Position numbers and translations under genes: made by a program
Origin: Algoriphagus lacus
GTDB lineage: Bacteria > Bacteroidota > Bacteroidia > Cytophagales > Cyclobacteriaceae
Reading direction: 5' to 3'
Assembly: GCF_003583985.1 (NCBI RefSeq)
Contig: NZ_QXML01000002.1
Location: forward strand, 1-64,000
DNA: 64,000 nt
Notes under the pieces: generated by a model
What the model saw: the letters and a program-made list of their open reading frames with translations, nothing else
Databases searched by the model: none
What the model was told of the DNA's origin: nothing
Shown: positions 9,268 to 17,795 of the stretch, piece after piece
Position numbering within the stretch: the first letter of the stretch is position 1
How the letters are laid out: every line of letters starts with the position of its first letter

Positions 9268-10254
9268 TTACTTTTCCCGGTGTACTAGGTCTTGGGTGAC
9301 GGTATAGAGCGCTTGATAGTAATAAGGATCAGTGGAGTGGATTCCCTCCAATTGGGCAAAGCCGTTGTCGAAATAAGACTTCATTTTTGCCTCGGTGAGA
9401 GATTTGATTCCGAGTTTTTCATACAAACCTTTGACAGCCGTTACTTTTTCCTCTTTGTCAAATTCCTTTAATGAAAGCCAATAATTAAGCTGCTCTGCGT
9501 CTTTTCCTTTGGCCAGTTCGAGTGCCTTGATCAGCAGGAAAGTTTTTTTGTTGGAAATGATATCCCCTCCTACTTGCTTTCCGAATTTGGCCTGATCGGC
9601 AAAGACATCGAGCAAGTCGTCTTTCAATTGAAAACCGACACCGATATTCACGCCAAAGTCATACAGTTTTTGAGCATCTTCCTTTTCTGCACCCGCCAAT
9701 AGTGCTCCCAATTGAAGCGCAAATCCGAGTAGGACCGCAGTCTTCAGACGGATCATGTTGAGGTATTCGTCTTCATGAACTGTCTCGAAGTTTTCGAAAT
9801 TCATGTCAAACTGCTGGCCTTCGCAGACTTCAGAGGCTGTTTTGTTAAAAAGTCGGATGACTTCAGGAAGTAAACTTGGATTCGTTCCCAGCAGCAGATC
9901 GTAGGCTCTTACCAGCATCACATCCCCGGAAAGGATGGCAATATTGGCATTCCATTTTTCATGAACAGTGGCTTTTCCTCTTCTCAAAGGCGCCTGGTCC
10001 ATGATGTCATCATGCATCAGCGTGAAGTTGTGAAAAACCTCCACCGCACTTGCCTGATTCAGGATTTCCTCGGGATTTTTTCCATAAAGGCCATAAGCCA
10101 AAAGGGAAAGAAGCGGTCTGATCCGCTTTCCTCCCAAGCTCATGATGTAGGTGATGGGATCGTAAAGTTCTTGGGGTGATTTCCCGAAACTATGGGAAGT
10201 AATGTGCTCCTCAAGCTTAATTAAAAGCGCGTGAACGAGGCTTTTTTCTGTCAT
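9268..10254 (-). CDS. Trans-polyprenyl diphosphate synthase
   Basis: A 328-residue all-alpha isoprenyl diphosphate synthase. It has the first aspartate-rich motif in LMHDDIMDQAPLRRGK, the second in FQLKDDLLDVF, and the substrate-binding GGKRIRPLL near the N-terminus. It condenses IPP with an allylic diphosphate. Product length (geranylgeranyl, or the longer side chain of menaquinone) cannot be read safely from the sequence. The ATG at 10254 is preferred over a TTG three codons upstream. The gene start overlaps the 3' end of rnr by 38 bp, implying co-transcription. Confidence 0.92.
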   Translation of the reverse strand: MTEKSLVHALLIKLEEHITSHSFGKSPQELYDPITYIMSLGGKRIRPLLSLLAYGLYGKNPEEILNQASAVEVFHNFTLMHDDIMDQAPLRRGKATVHEKWNANIAILSGDVMLVRAYDLLLGTNPSLLPEVIRLFNKTASEVCEGQQFDMNFENFETVHEDEYLNMIRLKTAVLLGFALQLGALLAGAEKEDAQKLYDFGVNIGVGFQLKDDLLDVFADQAKFGKQVGGDIISNKKTFLLIKALELAKGKDAEQLNYWLSLKEFDKEEKVTAVKGLYEKLGIKSLTEAKMKSYFDNGFAQLEGIHSTDPYYYQALYTVTQDLVHREK

Positions 10255-12418
10255 TGTCTGCAAATTCCAAATCGATGGTTCGTCGGTCGATATCGGTATT
10301 AACTACCCGGACCTTCACTTTGTCTCCCAAAGTGATCATTTTTTTACTTCTGCTCCCAATCAGGCGCATATTTCGCTCATCATACTCATAGTAATCGTCA
10401 TCCATATCCTGTACGCGGATCATTCCCTCGCACTTGGTTTCGGTGATTTCCACGAAAACCCCCCACTCGGTCACTCCGCTGACAATCCCATCGTAATCTT
10501 TTTGTTCTGCAAGGGACATGAATTCCACCTGCTTGTATTTGATGGATGCTCGTTCGGCATCGGCCGCACGCTTTTCACGCTCTGAGGAATGCAAACACTT
10601 TTGTTCCCAGGGTTGGGCTTCGGGCGATTTTCCCCCTTCGAGATAATGCTCCAGAAGGCGATGAACCATCATGTCCGGATAGCGTCGGATCGGAGAAGTG
10701 AAGTGGGTGTAGTGGGCAAAAGCCAAACCGAAGTGCCCTTTGGGCTCGGTGGTATATTTTGCCTTAGCCATACTTCGGATGGCCAATTGCTCGAGTACGT
10801 TTTGCTCAGGTTTACCCTGGATTTCATCCATGAGCTTATTCAGGGCAGATGAAATTTTCTGAACATTGGTCACGTCCATCTGATGCCCGAAGCGCTTTGC
10901 AAAACCTGAGAATGTCTCCAACCGGTCCAAATCCGGGCTGTCGTGGGTACGATAGACAAAAGTATCCATCCCCTGATTTTTCTTGAAAATGAATTCAGCA
11001 ACATACTTGTTGGCCAAAAGCATGAATTCCTCAATGAGCTTATGAATGTCTTTTCGTTCTTTGACAAAAAGGCCAAGTGGTTTTCCGGCTTCGTCCAGCT
11101 TGAACTTGACCTCGACAGTTTCGAAGTTGACTGCGCCTTTGTCAAAACGCTGCTTTCGGATCTTCTTTGCCAGTTCATTCAAAAAGGTCAGTTCTTGGTA
11201 GAAATCCCCCGATTGGGTGTCGATGCATTCCTGTGCTTCCTCGTAAGCAAATCTGCGGTCCGAATGGATAATGGTCCTTCCGATCCAATGCTTCAGGACG
11301 TTGGCGCTGCGATCCATTTCAAAAACGCAGGCAAAAGTCAGTTTGTCTTCCTTGGGTCGAAGCGAGCAAAGACCGTTGCTTAGCCTTTCGGGCAGCATTG
11401 GAATCGTTCGGTCCACAAGGTAAACTGATGTAGCCCGGTTGTAGGCTTCTTTCTCCAAAGCCGTTTTGGGCTTCACATAATGGGTAACGTCAGCGATATG
11501 GACTCCGATTTCAAGATTGCCGTTTTCAAGTTCGCGGTAGGAGATTGCATCGTCAAAATCCTTGGCGTCAATAGGGTCAATCGTGAAAGTCAATACGTCC
11601 CGGTAGTCCTTTCGGGCTTTGATTTCTTTTTCGGAAATTTTTTCAGGAATCTCATTGGCTTCCGCATCGGCTTCTTTTGGATATTCAAATGGCAGTCCGA
11701 ATTCAGCCATGATGGAGTGGATTTCCACCTCATGCAAACCGGCTTTTCCTAAAACCCGAATTACTTTTCCGGTTGGATTTTTATCGTCCTCCCGCCATTC
11801 AGTGAGTTTGACGATGACTTTTTCATTGTGTTCGGCACCCATCAGGTCGCCACGATGGACAAAGATATCCTTGTGCATCTTTTTGAAATCGGGAACCACA
11901 AAGGCGTATCGGGGGGAAATTTCCACCCGACCTACAAATTCATCCCGGTTTCTTTCTGTGATTTCCAGGACTCTGCCTTCGGTTCGTCCGGTTTTTCCCT
12001 TTAGTGGGAAAACCATCACCCGAACTTTGTCTCCGTCCAAGGCTTGCTTAAGATCGGCTTCTTTGACCAAAATGTCTCCATCCACGGCTTCCGGATCATC
12101 CGGGATGATGAATGCAAATCTTGGATTGACATAATCCACTGTTCCCGTAATGAAAGAAGGATCTTTGGTAGAGGAGAAGTAATTCCGTGAATTTCTTGAA
12201 ACGGCTCCTGAGTCTACCAGCTGGTAAAGGATTGGTTCCACACCGCCTTTGTTGAGCGAGTCACGGATTTCCAGGTGTTTGGTGATTTGCTTGGAGTTGA
12301 ATTCTTCTCCATAGTGGGCATCTAAAAATTGGAGGATGCGTCTGGCCAAGTTGGCAGCGTCATTGGAATGACCTCCGCTTTTATGTTTTGAGTGTTTTCT
12401 GTCTGATTTTCTTCCCAT
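10217..12418 (-). CDS. rnr: Ribonuclease R
   Basis: A 733-residue RNase II/R-family 3'-5' exoribonuclease. It has an N-terminal winged-helix segment (residues about 25-90), OB cold-shock domains, an RNB catalytic domain with the metal-binding DPIDAKDFDDAIS motif, and a C-terminal S1 domain (about 640-720, GIVSGVTEWGVFVEI). A short basic tail ends the protein. It degrades structured RNA. Length and domain order match RNase R better than RNase II. It heads the run continuing into the polyprenyl synthase and rhomboid genes. Confidence 0.96.
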   Translation of the reverse strand: MGRKSDRKHSKHKSGGHSNDAANLARRILQFLDAHYGEEFNSKQITKHLEIRDSLNKGGVEPILYQLVDSGAVSRNSRNYFSSTKDPSFITGTVDYVNPRFAFIIPDDPEAVDGDILVKEADLKQALDGDKVRVMVFPLKGKTGRTEGRVLEITERNRDEFVGRVEISPRYAFVVPDFKKMHKDIFVHRGDLMGAEHNEKVIVKLTEWREDDKNPTGKVIRVLGKAGLHEVEIHSIMAEFGLPFEYPKEADAEANEIPEKISEKEIKARKDYRDVLTFTIDPIDAKDFDDAISYRELENGNLEIGVHIADVTHYVKPKTALEKEAYNRATSVYLVDRTIPMLPERLSNGLCSLRPKEDKLTFACVFEMDRSANVLKHWIGRTIIHSDRRFAYEEAQECIDTQSGDFYQELTFLNELAKKIRKQRFDKGAVNFETVEVKFKLDEAGKPLGLFVKERKDIHKLIEEFMLLANKYVAEFIFKKNQGMDTFVYRTHDSPDLDRLETFSGFAKRFGHQMDVTNVQKISSALNKLMDEIQGKPEQNVLEQLAIRSMAKAKYTTEPKGHFGLAFAHYTHFTSPIRRYPDMMVHRLLEHYLEGGKSPEAQPWEQKCLHSSEREKRAADAERASIKYKQVEFMSLAEQKDYDGIVSGVTEWGVFVEITETKCEGMIRVQDMDDDYYEYDERNMRLIGSRSKKMITLGDKVKVRVVNTDIDRRTIDLEFADNDRKKPRSRAFN

Positions 12419-12467
12419 GATTTGGGGTACTTTTTTCTAAGGTAAAAAGATTTAGATGCCTTAGACA

Positions 12468-13217
12468 TTAATCTTTGTGATCTTTTTTTGAGTCTTCTGC
12501 GTGAACGATCTCTATTTCCAGTTCATCCAGCTGTGGGTGCATTGCCATGAAAATCCGGGCGGTTACTTCCACATCCCGGAGACAATACAGTTTGATTTTC
12601 TCCAGGTCCTTATCCAAATAAAATGTGGCATTCACCTGACTGCCGTCGATCCCGTCCTTGGAAGTGGGAATGCCAAAAACAGCAGCCAGAAGCTCCAATC
12701 TGGTGTAATGCTTGTAGTCGCCAAATTTCCACATGTCCATGGTATCGAGATGACGAACTTCCCAAGGTTTCTTTCCTGCAATCTGGAGAGGTTCGGGAAG
12801 TTGAATTCCCTGGATCAACATCCTTCTGCATAGGTAGGGGAAATCGAATTCCTTACCATTGTGTGCGCAGAGAATCCATTTTTTCTTATCCAATAATGCT
12901 TTTAGTGCCAAAAGAAGTTCCCGCTCTTCAGCATCTGCAAAAATCTTGGAGCGGAAGATCAGTTTTTTGTCTTTCTTCTTTGATTGGAAAAAGCCCACCC
13001 CGACACAGATCACCTGACCAAATTCGGCATGGATTCCAGCCCGATCAAAGTAAAGAGAACCAGGCACTTCACTGGGGTTTTCCAGACGGATGAGGCGTTC
13101 TTTTTTGATCCATTCTTCCTGAAGCCGAGGATCAAGCTCTTCAAATTTTTCAGTTTGTGATGCTGTCTCGATGTCCAAAAAAAGAATGTCTCCCAATTGA
13201 TCTAAAAAGTCCGCCAT
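12468..13217 (-). CDS. PolB-like 3'-5' exonuclease domain protein
   Basis: A 249-residue DEDD-superfamily protein. The exoI motif is DILFLDIETAS near residue 11, exoII lies around AHNGKEFDFPYLCRR (about 120-132), and exoIII is in YCLRDVEVTARIF. This fits the 'predicted 3'-5' exonuclease related to the exonuclease domain of PolB' family. It has no polymerase domain. A DNA proofreading or repair role is possible but untested. It is preceded 13 bp upstream by an unknown gene and lies downstream of lipB in the same minus-strand run. Confidence 0.85.
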   Translation of the reverse strand: MADFLDQLGDILFLDIETASQTEKFEELDPRLQEEWIKKERLIRLENPSEVPGSLYFDRAGIHAEFGQVICVGVGFFQSKKKDKKLIFRSKIFADAEERELLLALKALLDKKKWILCAHNGKEFDFPYLCRRMLIQGIQLPEPLQIAGKKPWEVRHLDTMDMWKFGDYKHYTRLELLAAVFGIPTSKDGIDGSQVNATFYLDKDLEKIKLYCLRDVEVTARIFMAMHPQLDELEIEIVHAEDSKKDHKD

Positions 13218-13230
13218 GATTTAAAAGGTG

Positions 13231-13632
13231 TTAGCTGTGAAGGATTCCCTCCAGGCCGATTTCAGGAATCATCCGGAGGTTTGCAGGATCAAAACTGCCT
13301 GAAGTAAATATAAACTTTTTGTCAAAAATCTGATCCAGAATGTAGTAACTGACCCAGAATTCATTGGTCAATGCAAAGAAGGCAGGATCGATGGACTCCA
13401 CTTTTGCAATGGATTCTGATCCCAATTCCTGAATCATATGTCTCAGGGTGGAGGTTTGTCTTTTCTCCCCGTCCAGGATACCGTACCCTCGGGAAGTGAT
13501 CATCACTGTATTCAGTTCAATTAGATTGAGGTTGATGATGTAAACTGCCCATTCGGTACCGTTGGGAGTTTCTGTTTTTGCGATAGCCAGTTTCACTCCT
13601 GTCACAGGAGAAAAATCAATATCCTTCTTCAT
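13231..13632 (-). CDS. Conserved-looking protein of unknown function
   Basis: A 133-residue soluble protein with no signal peptide. Features include an alternating hydrophobic N-terminal half (EWAVYIINLNLIELNTVMI), a glycine-rich turn (SRGYGILDGEKR), a helical middle and a FWVSYYILDQIFDKKFIF stretch. I do not recognise the family. Its ATG overlaps the lipB stop codon by one base (TAATG), so the two are probably translationally coupled. The neighbours (lipoylation, exonuclease) do not suggest a role. Confidence 0.75.
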   Translation of the reverse strand: MKKDIDFSPVTGVKLAIAKTETPNGTEWAVYIINLNLIELNTVMITSRGYGILDGEKRQTSTLRHMIQELGSESIAKVESIDPAFFALTNEFWVSYYILDQIFDKKFIFTSGSFDPANLRMIPEIGLEGILHS

Positions 13633-14354
13633 TACACTTCTTTGAGGTCCATTTCAAATAATTCCACGAGGTGTTGCTTTACCCGTGCTTTTGCTTCAGC
13701 TTCATCCACGGGGTGACCGAGTTCCAGATGAAGTGAGGTGACAGCTTTGTCATCAATTCCACAGGGTATGATGTGGCCAAAATAGCTGAGGTCTGCATTG
13801 AGATTGAATGCAAAGCCATGCATGGTCACCCAACGACTGGACTTGACACCCAAGGCGCAGATTTTTCGGGGATTTTCCTGCTTCAAATGATCCAGCCACA
13901 CCCCGGTCAATCCTTCGATTCTACCGGCTTCGATGCCATAGTCTGCTAAAGTAAGGATGATTGCCTCTTCCAGTAGTCGGAGGTATTTGTGGATATCGGT
14001 GAAGAAATTATCCAGATCTAAAATTGGATATCCGACCAATTGGCCCGGACCATGATAGGTAATGTCTCCCCCTCTGTTGATTTTGTAATAGCTGGCTTGG
14101 TGTTTTTCCAGACCCAAATCATCCAAAAGAAGATTTTCAGGTTTGCCGCTTTTTCCCAGGGTATATACATGGGGATGTTCTACAAAAATCAAGTAGTTGG
14201 GAGTCGGGGCCTGTTCATTAGCAGGTAGGTTACGGTTTTTGATTTTCAGGGCGACTGTTTCTGCAAAAATCTCCTCCTGGTAATCCCAGGCTTGCTGATA
14301 ATCCATCTTGCCCAGATCTCGGAATTCTACGGTTTTATTGATAACTTGATTCAT
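13632..14354 (-). CDS. lipB: Octanoyltransferase (lipoate biosynthesis)
   Basis: A 240-residue LipB that transfers octanoyl from acyl carrier protein to lipoyl domains. It has the conserved NRGGDITYHGPGQLVGYP segment (residues 93-110), the catalytic lysine in CALGVKSSR (Lys171) and the catalytic cysteine in HIIPCGI (Cys198). A TTG further upstream would add 14 residues, but ATG 14354 gives the normal length. It is divergent from yraN with an 86-bp gap and is coupled to the following unknown gene. Confidence 0.95.
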   Translation of the reverse strand: MNQVINKTVEFRDLGKMDYQQAWDYQEEIFAETVALKIKNRNLPANEQAPTPNYLIFVEHPHVYTLGKSGKPENLLLDDLGLEKHQASYYKINRGGDITYHGPGQLVGYPILDLDNFFTDIHKYLRLLEEAIILTLADYGIEAGRIEGLTGVWLDHLKQENPRKICALGVKSSRWVTMHGFAFNLNADLSYFGHIIPCGIDDKAVTSLHLELGHPVDEAEAKARVKQHLVELFEMDLKEV

Positions 14355-14440
14355 CTGATTTCCCCTTGTTGGGAATACACTTTTAAACCGTCCCAAAGGA
14401 CAAAGCGTTCTTCAATTTTTCAAAATTAAGCAAATAATGA

Positions 14441-14797
14441 ATGGCCGAGCATAATGATTCCGGGCGGTTGGCTGAGCAATTGGCAGCTGATTGGTTGATT
14501 TCTAAAGGTTTTGAGTTGGTGGAGACAAATTACAGACATGGACATGCAGAAATTGATCTGATCATGAAGCATAGGGGATTGCTGATTTTTGTGGAAGTGA
14601 AATTCCGCTCCGGAACAGGTTTTGGGTTTGCGGAAGAATTTGTGGATTCTACCAAAAAGAAGCTGTTGGTTAAGGCTGCAGATCAGTATATTTATGAAAA
14701 AGACTGGCACAAGGATATTCGTTTTGACATCGTAGGAGTATATAAAGATCGAGCCGGCACGATTAATTTCCGGCATTTTGAAGACGCGTTTTACTAA
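14441..14797 (+). CDS. YraN / UPF0102 family predicted nuclease
   Basis: A 118-residue protein with the YraN restriction-endonuclease-like core: helix LAEQLAADWLISKGF, then HAEIDLIMKHRGLLIFVEVKFR. These give the E37/D39 and E52-x-K54 residues of a PD-(D/E)xK fold. YraN proteins are widespread and assigned to DNA processing or Holliday-junction resolvase-like roles, but biochemical function is not settled. The SYLF gene starts 13 bp after it. Confidence 0.9.
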   Translation: MAEHNDSGRLAEQLAADWLISKGFELVETNYRHGHAEIDLIMKHRGLLIFVEVKFRSGTGFGFAEEFVDSTKKKLLVKAADQYIYEKDWHKDIRFDIVGVYKDRAGTINFRHFEDAFY

Positions 14798-14809
14798 ACA
14801 AACACCAGC

Positions 14810-15337
14810 ATGAAAACTCTATTTCTTGGCCTGTTGATGGCCTTAGTGACGACGGCGACATTCGCCCAAAAAGAAGAAAAGGATGAGAAAATCATCAAAG
14901 ATTCAGAAAAAGCAAAAGAAGGCTTTTTGAAAGACGATCCTAGTATGAGTAAGTTTTTTGAATCTTCCTATGGATACATTATCCTTCCCAATGTGGGCAA
15001 GGGGGGACTTGGAGTAGGCGCTGCTTCAGGAAACGGGACTGCTTACGAAGGCGGAGTTTTGATTGGCTTCGCCAACATGACACAGGTTACGGTAGGATTT
15101 CAGGCTGGAGGTCAGGCCTATAGTGAGGTAGTTTTCTTTGAAAACGAGGAGGCTTTCGTTCGATTTAAAGCAAATAAAGTAGAGATGTCAGCTCAAGTGT
15201 CTGCGGTAGCAGCGGCTGCAGGGGCATCGGCAAATGCCAAATATGTCGATGGAGTCGCGGTGTTTACCCGGACCAAGGGCGGCTTGATGTATGAAGCGTC
15301 GGTAGGGGGGCAGAAATTTAAATACCGAGCGAAGTAA
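14810..15337 (+). CDS. Secreted SYLF-domain (Ysc84-like) lipid-binding protein
   Basis: A 175-residue protein with a Sec signal (MKTLFLGLLMALVTTATFAQ) and a SYLF domain over the rest. The SYLF hallmarks are FESSYGYIILPNVGKGGLGV and repeated glycine-rich strands (YEGGVLIGFANMTQVTVG, then a late GGLMYEASVGGQKF). SYLF domains bind phosphoinositides in eukaryotes; the bacterial ligand is unknown. It probably acts in the periplasm. Its stop codon abuts, with no spacer, the stop codon of the convergent gene. Confidence 0.88.
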   Translation: MKTLFLGLLMALVTTATFAQKEEKDEKIIKDSEKAKEGFLKDDPSMSKFFESSYGYIILPNVGKGGLGVGAASGNGTAYEGGVLIGFANMTQVTVGFQAGGQAYSEVVFFENEEAFVRFKANKVEMSAQVSAVAAAAGASANAKYVDGVAVFTRTKGGLMYEASVGGQKFKYRAK

Positions 15338-16192
15338 TTAATTATCCCTGCGATAAATCAGATTTCCTTCTTTATCCCATTCCGCCCGGATATACGGGCG
15401 GAAATTTTTTGTATAGGGTTCTTCTTGGTATTGAATTTCCCGTTTTCTAACAGCCTTTGTATTCTTGGTGTCCCAATATTCCGTCCATAGGCCTACTTTT
15501 TCCCCAAACTGATATTCTCCGGTGACGGCTATTTGCTGATTTTCATAGAAATGAAAGTAATTCCCCTCCTCCAGACTGTATTGGACCGGAATGATTTTTT
15601 CGATGGATTTGGAAGTGGTGTTGTAATAGGTGATTCGGGACTCTTTGGGCCAACCTTCTGAAAAGTGATTTTTGTCCTGAAGGACGTTTTTGTCATCAAA
15701 AAGCATCCAGGTTTTATGCTTGGTTCCGTAATAAAACATCCCGCTTTCCACCACGGTTTCGTTGATCATCCGCTCATAGGGGCCATGCAGCAAATAGCCC
15801 AATTCTCTCGAAAAGCCTTGGGTTTTGATGCTTTTATCCTTGGTGTCGTACCAATACACATCCCGGATGTAGGGATCGGGATTTCGCTCTGCATCGGTGT
15901 AGTTGAAATATTCCACGATATACTGTCCGCGGATGTCTCTTCGGGTGTAGCCTTTTTGGGTTTTGATCCCAAACCAGATGTTTTTCCTGGCTTTTTTCTT
16001 TTTCTCCTTTTTCTCTTCTTTTTCCTTTTCCTCATCAAATAAAAGCAATGGAGCTACGGAAGGTAAAAGGGCAGAGCTGACCACTCCTGTGGAATCCGGA
16101 TCGGATTTTTTTTCAGACTCATTTTTCTGCGCAAAAGTAATTTTGCCAGAAATAAGTAAAACAATAAGAAAAGCGGATAACCTCCTGTTCAT
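15338..16192 (-). CDS. Secreted protein with MORN-like (YwqK-type) repeats
   Basis: A 284-residue exported protein (signal MNRRLSAFLIVLLISGKITFAQ). Residues about 54-72 form an almost pure Lys/Glu run encoded by a pyrimidine-rich plus-strand tract at about 15990-16035, prone to length variation. The remainder shows repeats of the form 'G.Y..Y..n....GeY..G.k.G.W.eY', for example ITVTGEY-type and KVGLWTEYWDTKN, resembling MORN_2/YwqK modules. Function is unknown; periplasmic or surface location is inferred. It is convergent with the SYLF gene with zero intergenic bases. Confidence 0.7.
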   Translation of the reverse strand: MNRRLSAFLIVLLISGKITFAQKNESEKKSDPDSTGVVSSALLPSVAPLLLFDEEKEKEEKKEKKKKARKNIWFGIKTQKGYTRRDIRGQYIVEYFNYTDAERNPDPYIRDVYWYDTKDKSIKTQGFSRELGYLLHGPYERMINETVVESGMFYYGTKHKTWMLFDDKNVLQDKNHFSEGWPKESRITYYNTTSKSIEKIIPVQYSLEEGNYFHFYENQQIAVTGEYQFGEKVGLWTEYWDTKNTKAVRKREIQYQEEPYTKNFRPYIRAEWDKEGNLIYRRDN

Positions 16193-16237
16193 GCAACCAA
16201 AAACGGTCTAAACGACCGACTATTTTATTCAAAAATA

Positions 16238-16369
16238 ACATTTCATCTGATTATTATTTGTTTTTAAAAGGCCAGATGGAATGCCTTTGATAATCTTCCC
16301 CCAGTTTGAGAAATATTTCTCATGGACATTTCCTCTGATTAAAAATTGTTTTTAAAGGTCAGATGGAAT
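16238..16369. repeat. Imperfect 45-bp direct repeat with internal stem-loops
   Basis: Two copies (16238-16282 and 16326-16369) are offset by 88 bp. Each starts acatttc-a/c-tctgatta and ends aaaggycagatggaat. Within each copy the ends are inverted (atttcatctg with cagatggaat), able to pair as a ten-base stem with one G-U or one mismatch. A perfect 14-base palindrome (gagaaatatttctc, 16308-16321) lies between them. The block fills most of the 308-bp gap before the aminotransferase gene. Confidence 0.6.
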
Positions 16370-16441
16370 CTAGCATAGTGAATGATTCCTTTATGTTTAG
16401 CCTGGTTCAAGCTCGATTTCGCTATCAATTATACGGGATTG

Positions 16442-16472
16442 TTTAGATTTTATGATCTTCTGTCTATTTTTG
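16442..16472 (+). promoter_or_regulatory. Promoter of the aminotransferase gene
   Basis: TATTTTTG at 16465-16472 matches TAnnTTTG. TTTA at 16442-16445, exactly 19 nt upstream, is one base off the -33 TTTG. The leader would be about 22 nt. Confidence 0.6.
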
Positions 16473-16500
16473 AGGAATTTGTAAAAAATCAACCTAAAAA

Positions 16501-17703
16501 ATGAATTCTATTCTATCAGATCGCATCCTGAATATGGAAGAGTCAGCGACCCTCGCAATGGCAAAAAAAGCGAGAGAGCTCAAGGCTCAGGGCATTGACA
16601 TTATCAGTCTCAGCTTGGGTGAACCGGACTTCAAAACTCCAAAACACATCCAGGAAGCTGCCAAAGCGGCGATCGATGAAGGAAAATATTTTGCTTATCC
16701 TCCCGTAGCTGGCTATCAGGATCTACGTGAAGCCATCGCAAAAAAGCTGAGAGAAGAAAACAACATCGCTCAGGCAAAAGCTGAAAACATCGTGGTTTCC
16801 ACCGGAGCGAAGCATTCAATCGCCAACGTGTTCATGTGTATGATCAATGAAGGCGATGAAGTGGTAATTTTCTCACCATACTGGGTGAGTTATGCAGAGA
16901 TCATCAAGCTGTGTGGCGGTGTGCCCGTTTTGATCGAGGGAACTCTTGAAAACAACTTCAAAGCCACTGCAGCCCAGTTGGAAGCGGCCATCACGCCTAA
17001 AACCAAAGCAGTCATTTATTCCTCCCCTTGCAATCCTACCGGTTCGGTTTTCTCAAAAGAAGAGCTGGAAGCCATTGCAGAAGTGGTGAAGAAGCATCCC
17101 CGCATGATGGTGATTGCAGATGAGATCTATGAACTGATCAATTTTGCTGGCAAAAACTACAGCATCGCTTCATTCCCGGGTATGTTTGAAAGAACCATAA
17201 CAGTGAATGGATTTTCCAAAGGATATGCCATGACTGGCTGGAGGGTTGGGTATATCTGTGCACCTTTGGAAATCGCCAAAGCAGTGGAAAAAATGCAGGG
17301 CCAATTCACTTCTGGTGGAACAGGCATCGCCCAGCGAGCGGCATTGGCTGGTATCGCGGGTGATCAGACTACATCTAGAGAAATGACTGAGGCCTACCTG
17401 AGAAGACGTAATCTGGTGATGGGTCTCCTGAAGGATATTCCAGGTATCAAAACTCACGTTCCTGAGGGCGCATTCTATTTCTTTCCCGATGTGACTGCTT
17501 TCTTTGGCAAGTCTGCCCACGGGTACACCGTAAACAACGCAGACGACCTCTGCTTGTATTTACTGGCAGTAGCCAATGTTTCATTGGTAACAGGAAGTGC
17601 GTTTGGTGCTCCAAACTGCATCCGCCTGTCTTATGCCGCTTCTGACGAAGAATTGGTGGAGGCCTTAAAGAGAATGAAAAAAGCATTGGGCGAACTAGCC
17701 TAA
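16501..17703 (+). CDS. PLP-dependent class I/II aminotransferase (aspartate aminotransferase type)
   Basis: A 400-residue fold-type I aminotransferase. It shows the substrate-loop SLSLGEPDFKTPKHI, the SSPCNPTGSVFSKEEL motif, the PLP-binding ADEIYELI, the Schiff-base lysine in NGFSKGYAMTGWRVGY (Lys240) and the C-terminal arginine in APNCIRLSYAAS. These fit the Thermus-type aspartate aminotransferase subfamily (Ib). It likely moves amino groups between aspartate and 2-oxoglutarate; exact specificity is uncertain. It is a single gene with its own promoter and terminator. Confidence 0.92.
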   Translation: MNSILSDRILNMEESATLAMAKKARELKAQGIDIISLSLGEPDFKTPKHIQEAAKAAIDEGKYFAYPPVAGYQDLREAIAKKLREENNIAQAKAENIVVSTGAKHSIANVFMCMINEGDEVVIFSPYWVSYAEIIKLCGGVPVLIEGTLENNFKATAAQLEAAITPKTKAVIYSSPCNPTGSVFSKEELEAIAEVVKKHPRMMVIADEIYELINFAGKNYSIASFPGMFERTITVNGFSKGYAMTGWRVGYICAPLEIAKAVEKMQGQFTSGGTGIAQRAALAGIAGDQTTSREMTEAYLRRRNLVMGLLKDIPGIKTHVPEGAFYFFPDVTAFFGKSAHGYTVNNADDLCLYLLAVANVSLVTGSAFGAPNCIRLSYAASDEELVEALKRMKKALGELA

Positions 17704-17719
17704 ACACTGAAAAATAAAT

Positions 17720-17755
17720 TTCAAAGCCCCGGCAAAATCCGGGGCTGTTTTTTTG
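17720..17755 (+). terminator. Terminator of the aminotransferase gene
   Basis: An eight-base stem agccccgg/ccggggct with a six-base loop, followed by gttttttt. Confidence 0.9.
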
Positions 17756-17771
17756 CCTTGGCAGAAAGGTA

Positions 17772-17779
17772 TAATTTTG
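17772..17779 (+). promoter_or_regulatory. Promoter -7 element before the glycosyltransferase-like gene
   Basis: TAATTTTG fits TAnnTTTG and lies 16 bp before the ATG at 17796. The nearest TTTG upstream is at a short 16-nt spacing, so the call is tentative. Confidence 0.45.
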
Positions 17780-17795
17780 GTCAAAATCTCTATTC

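Noticed and set aside
11619..12134. A 171-codon plus-strand frame antisense to rnr
   Set aside because: Serine- and proline-rich low-complexity product, typical of the mirror of a well-conserved gene; no promoter or ribosome site.
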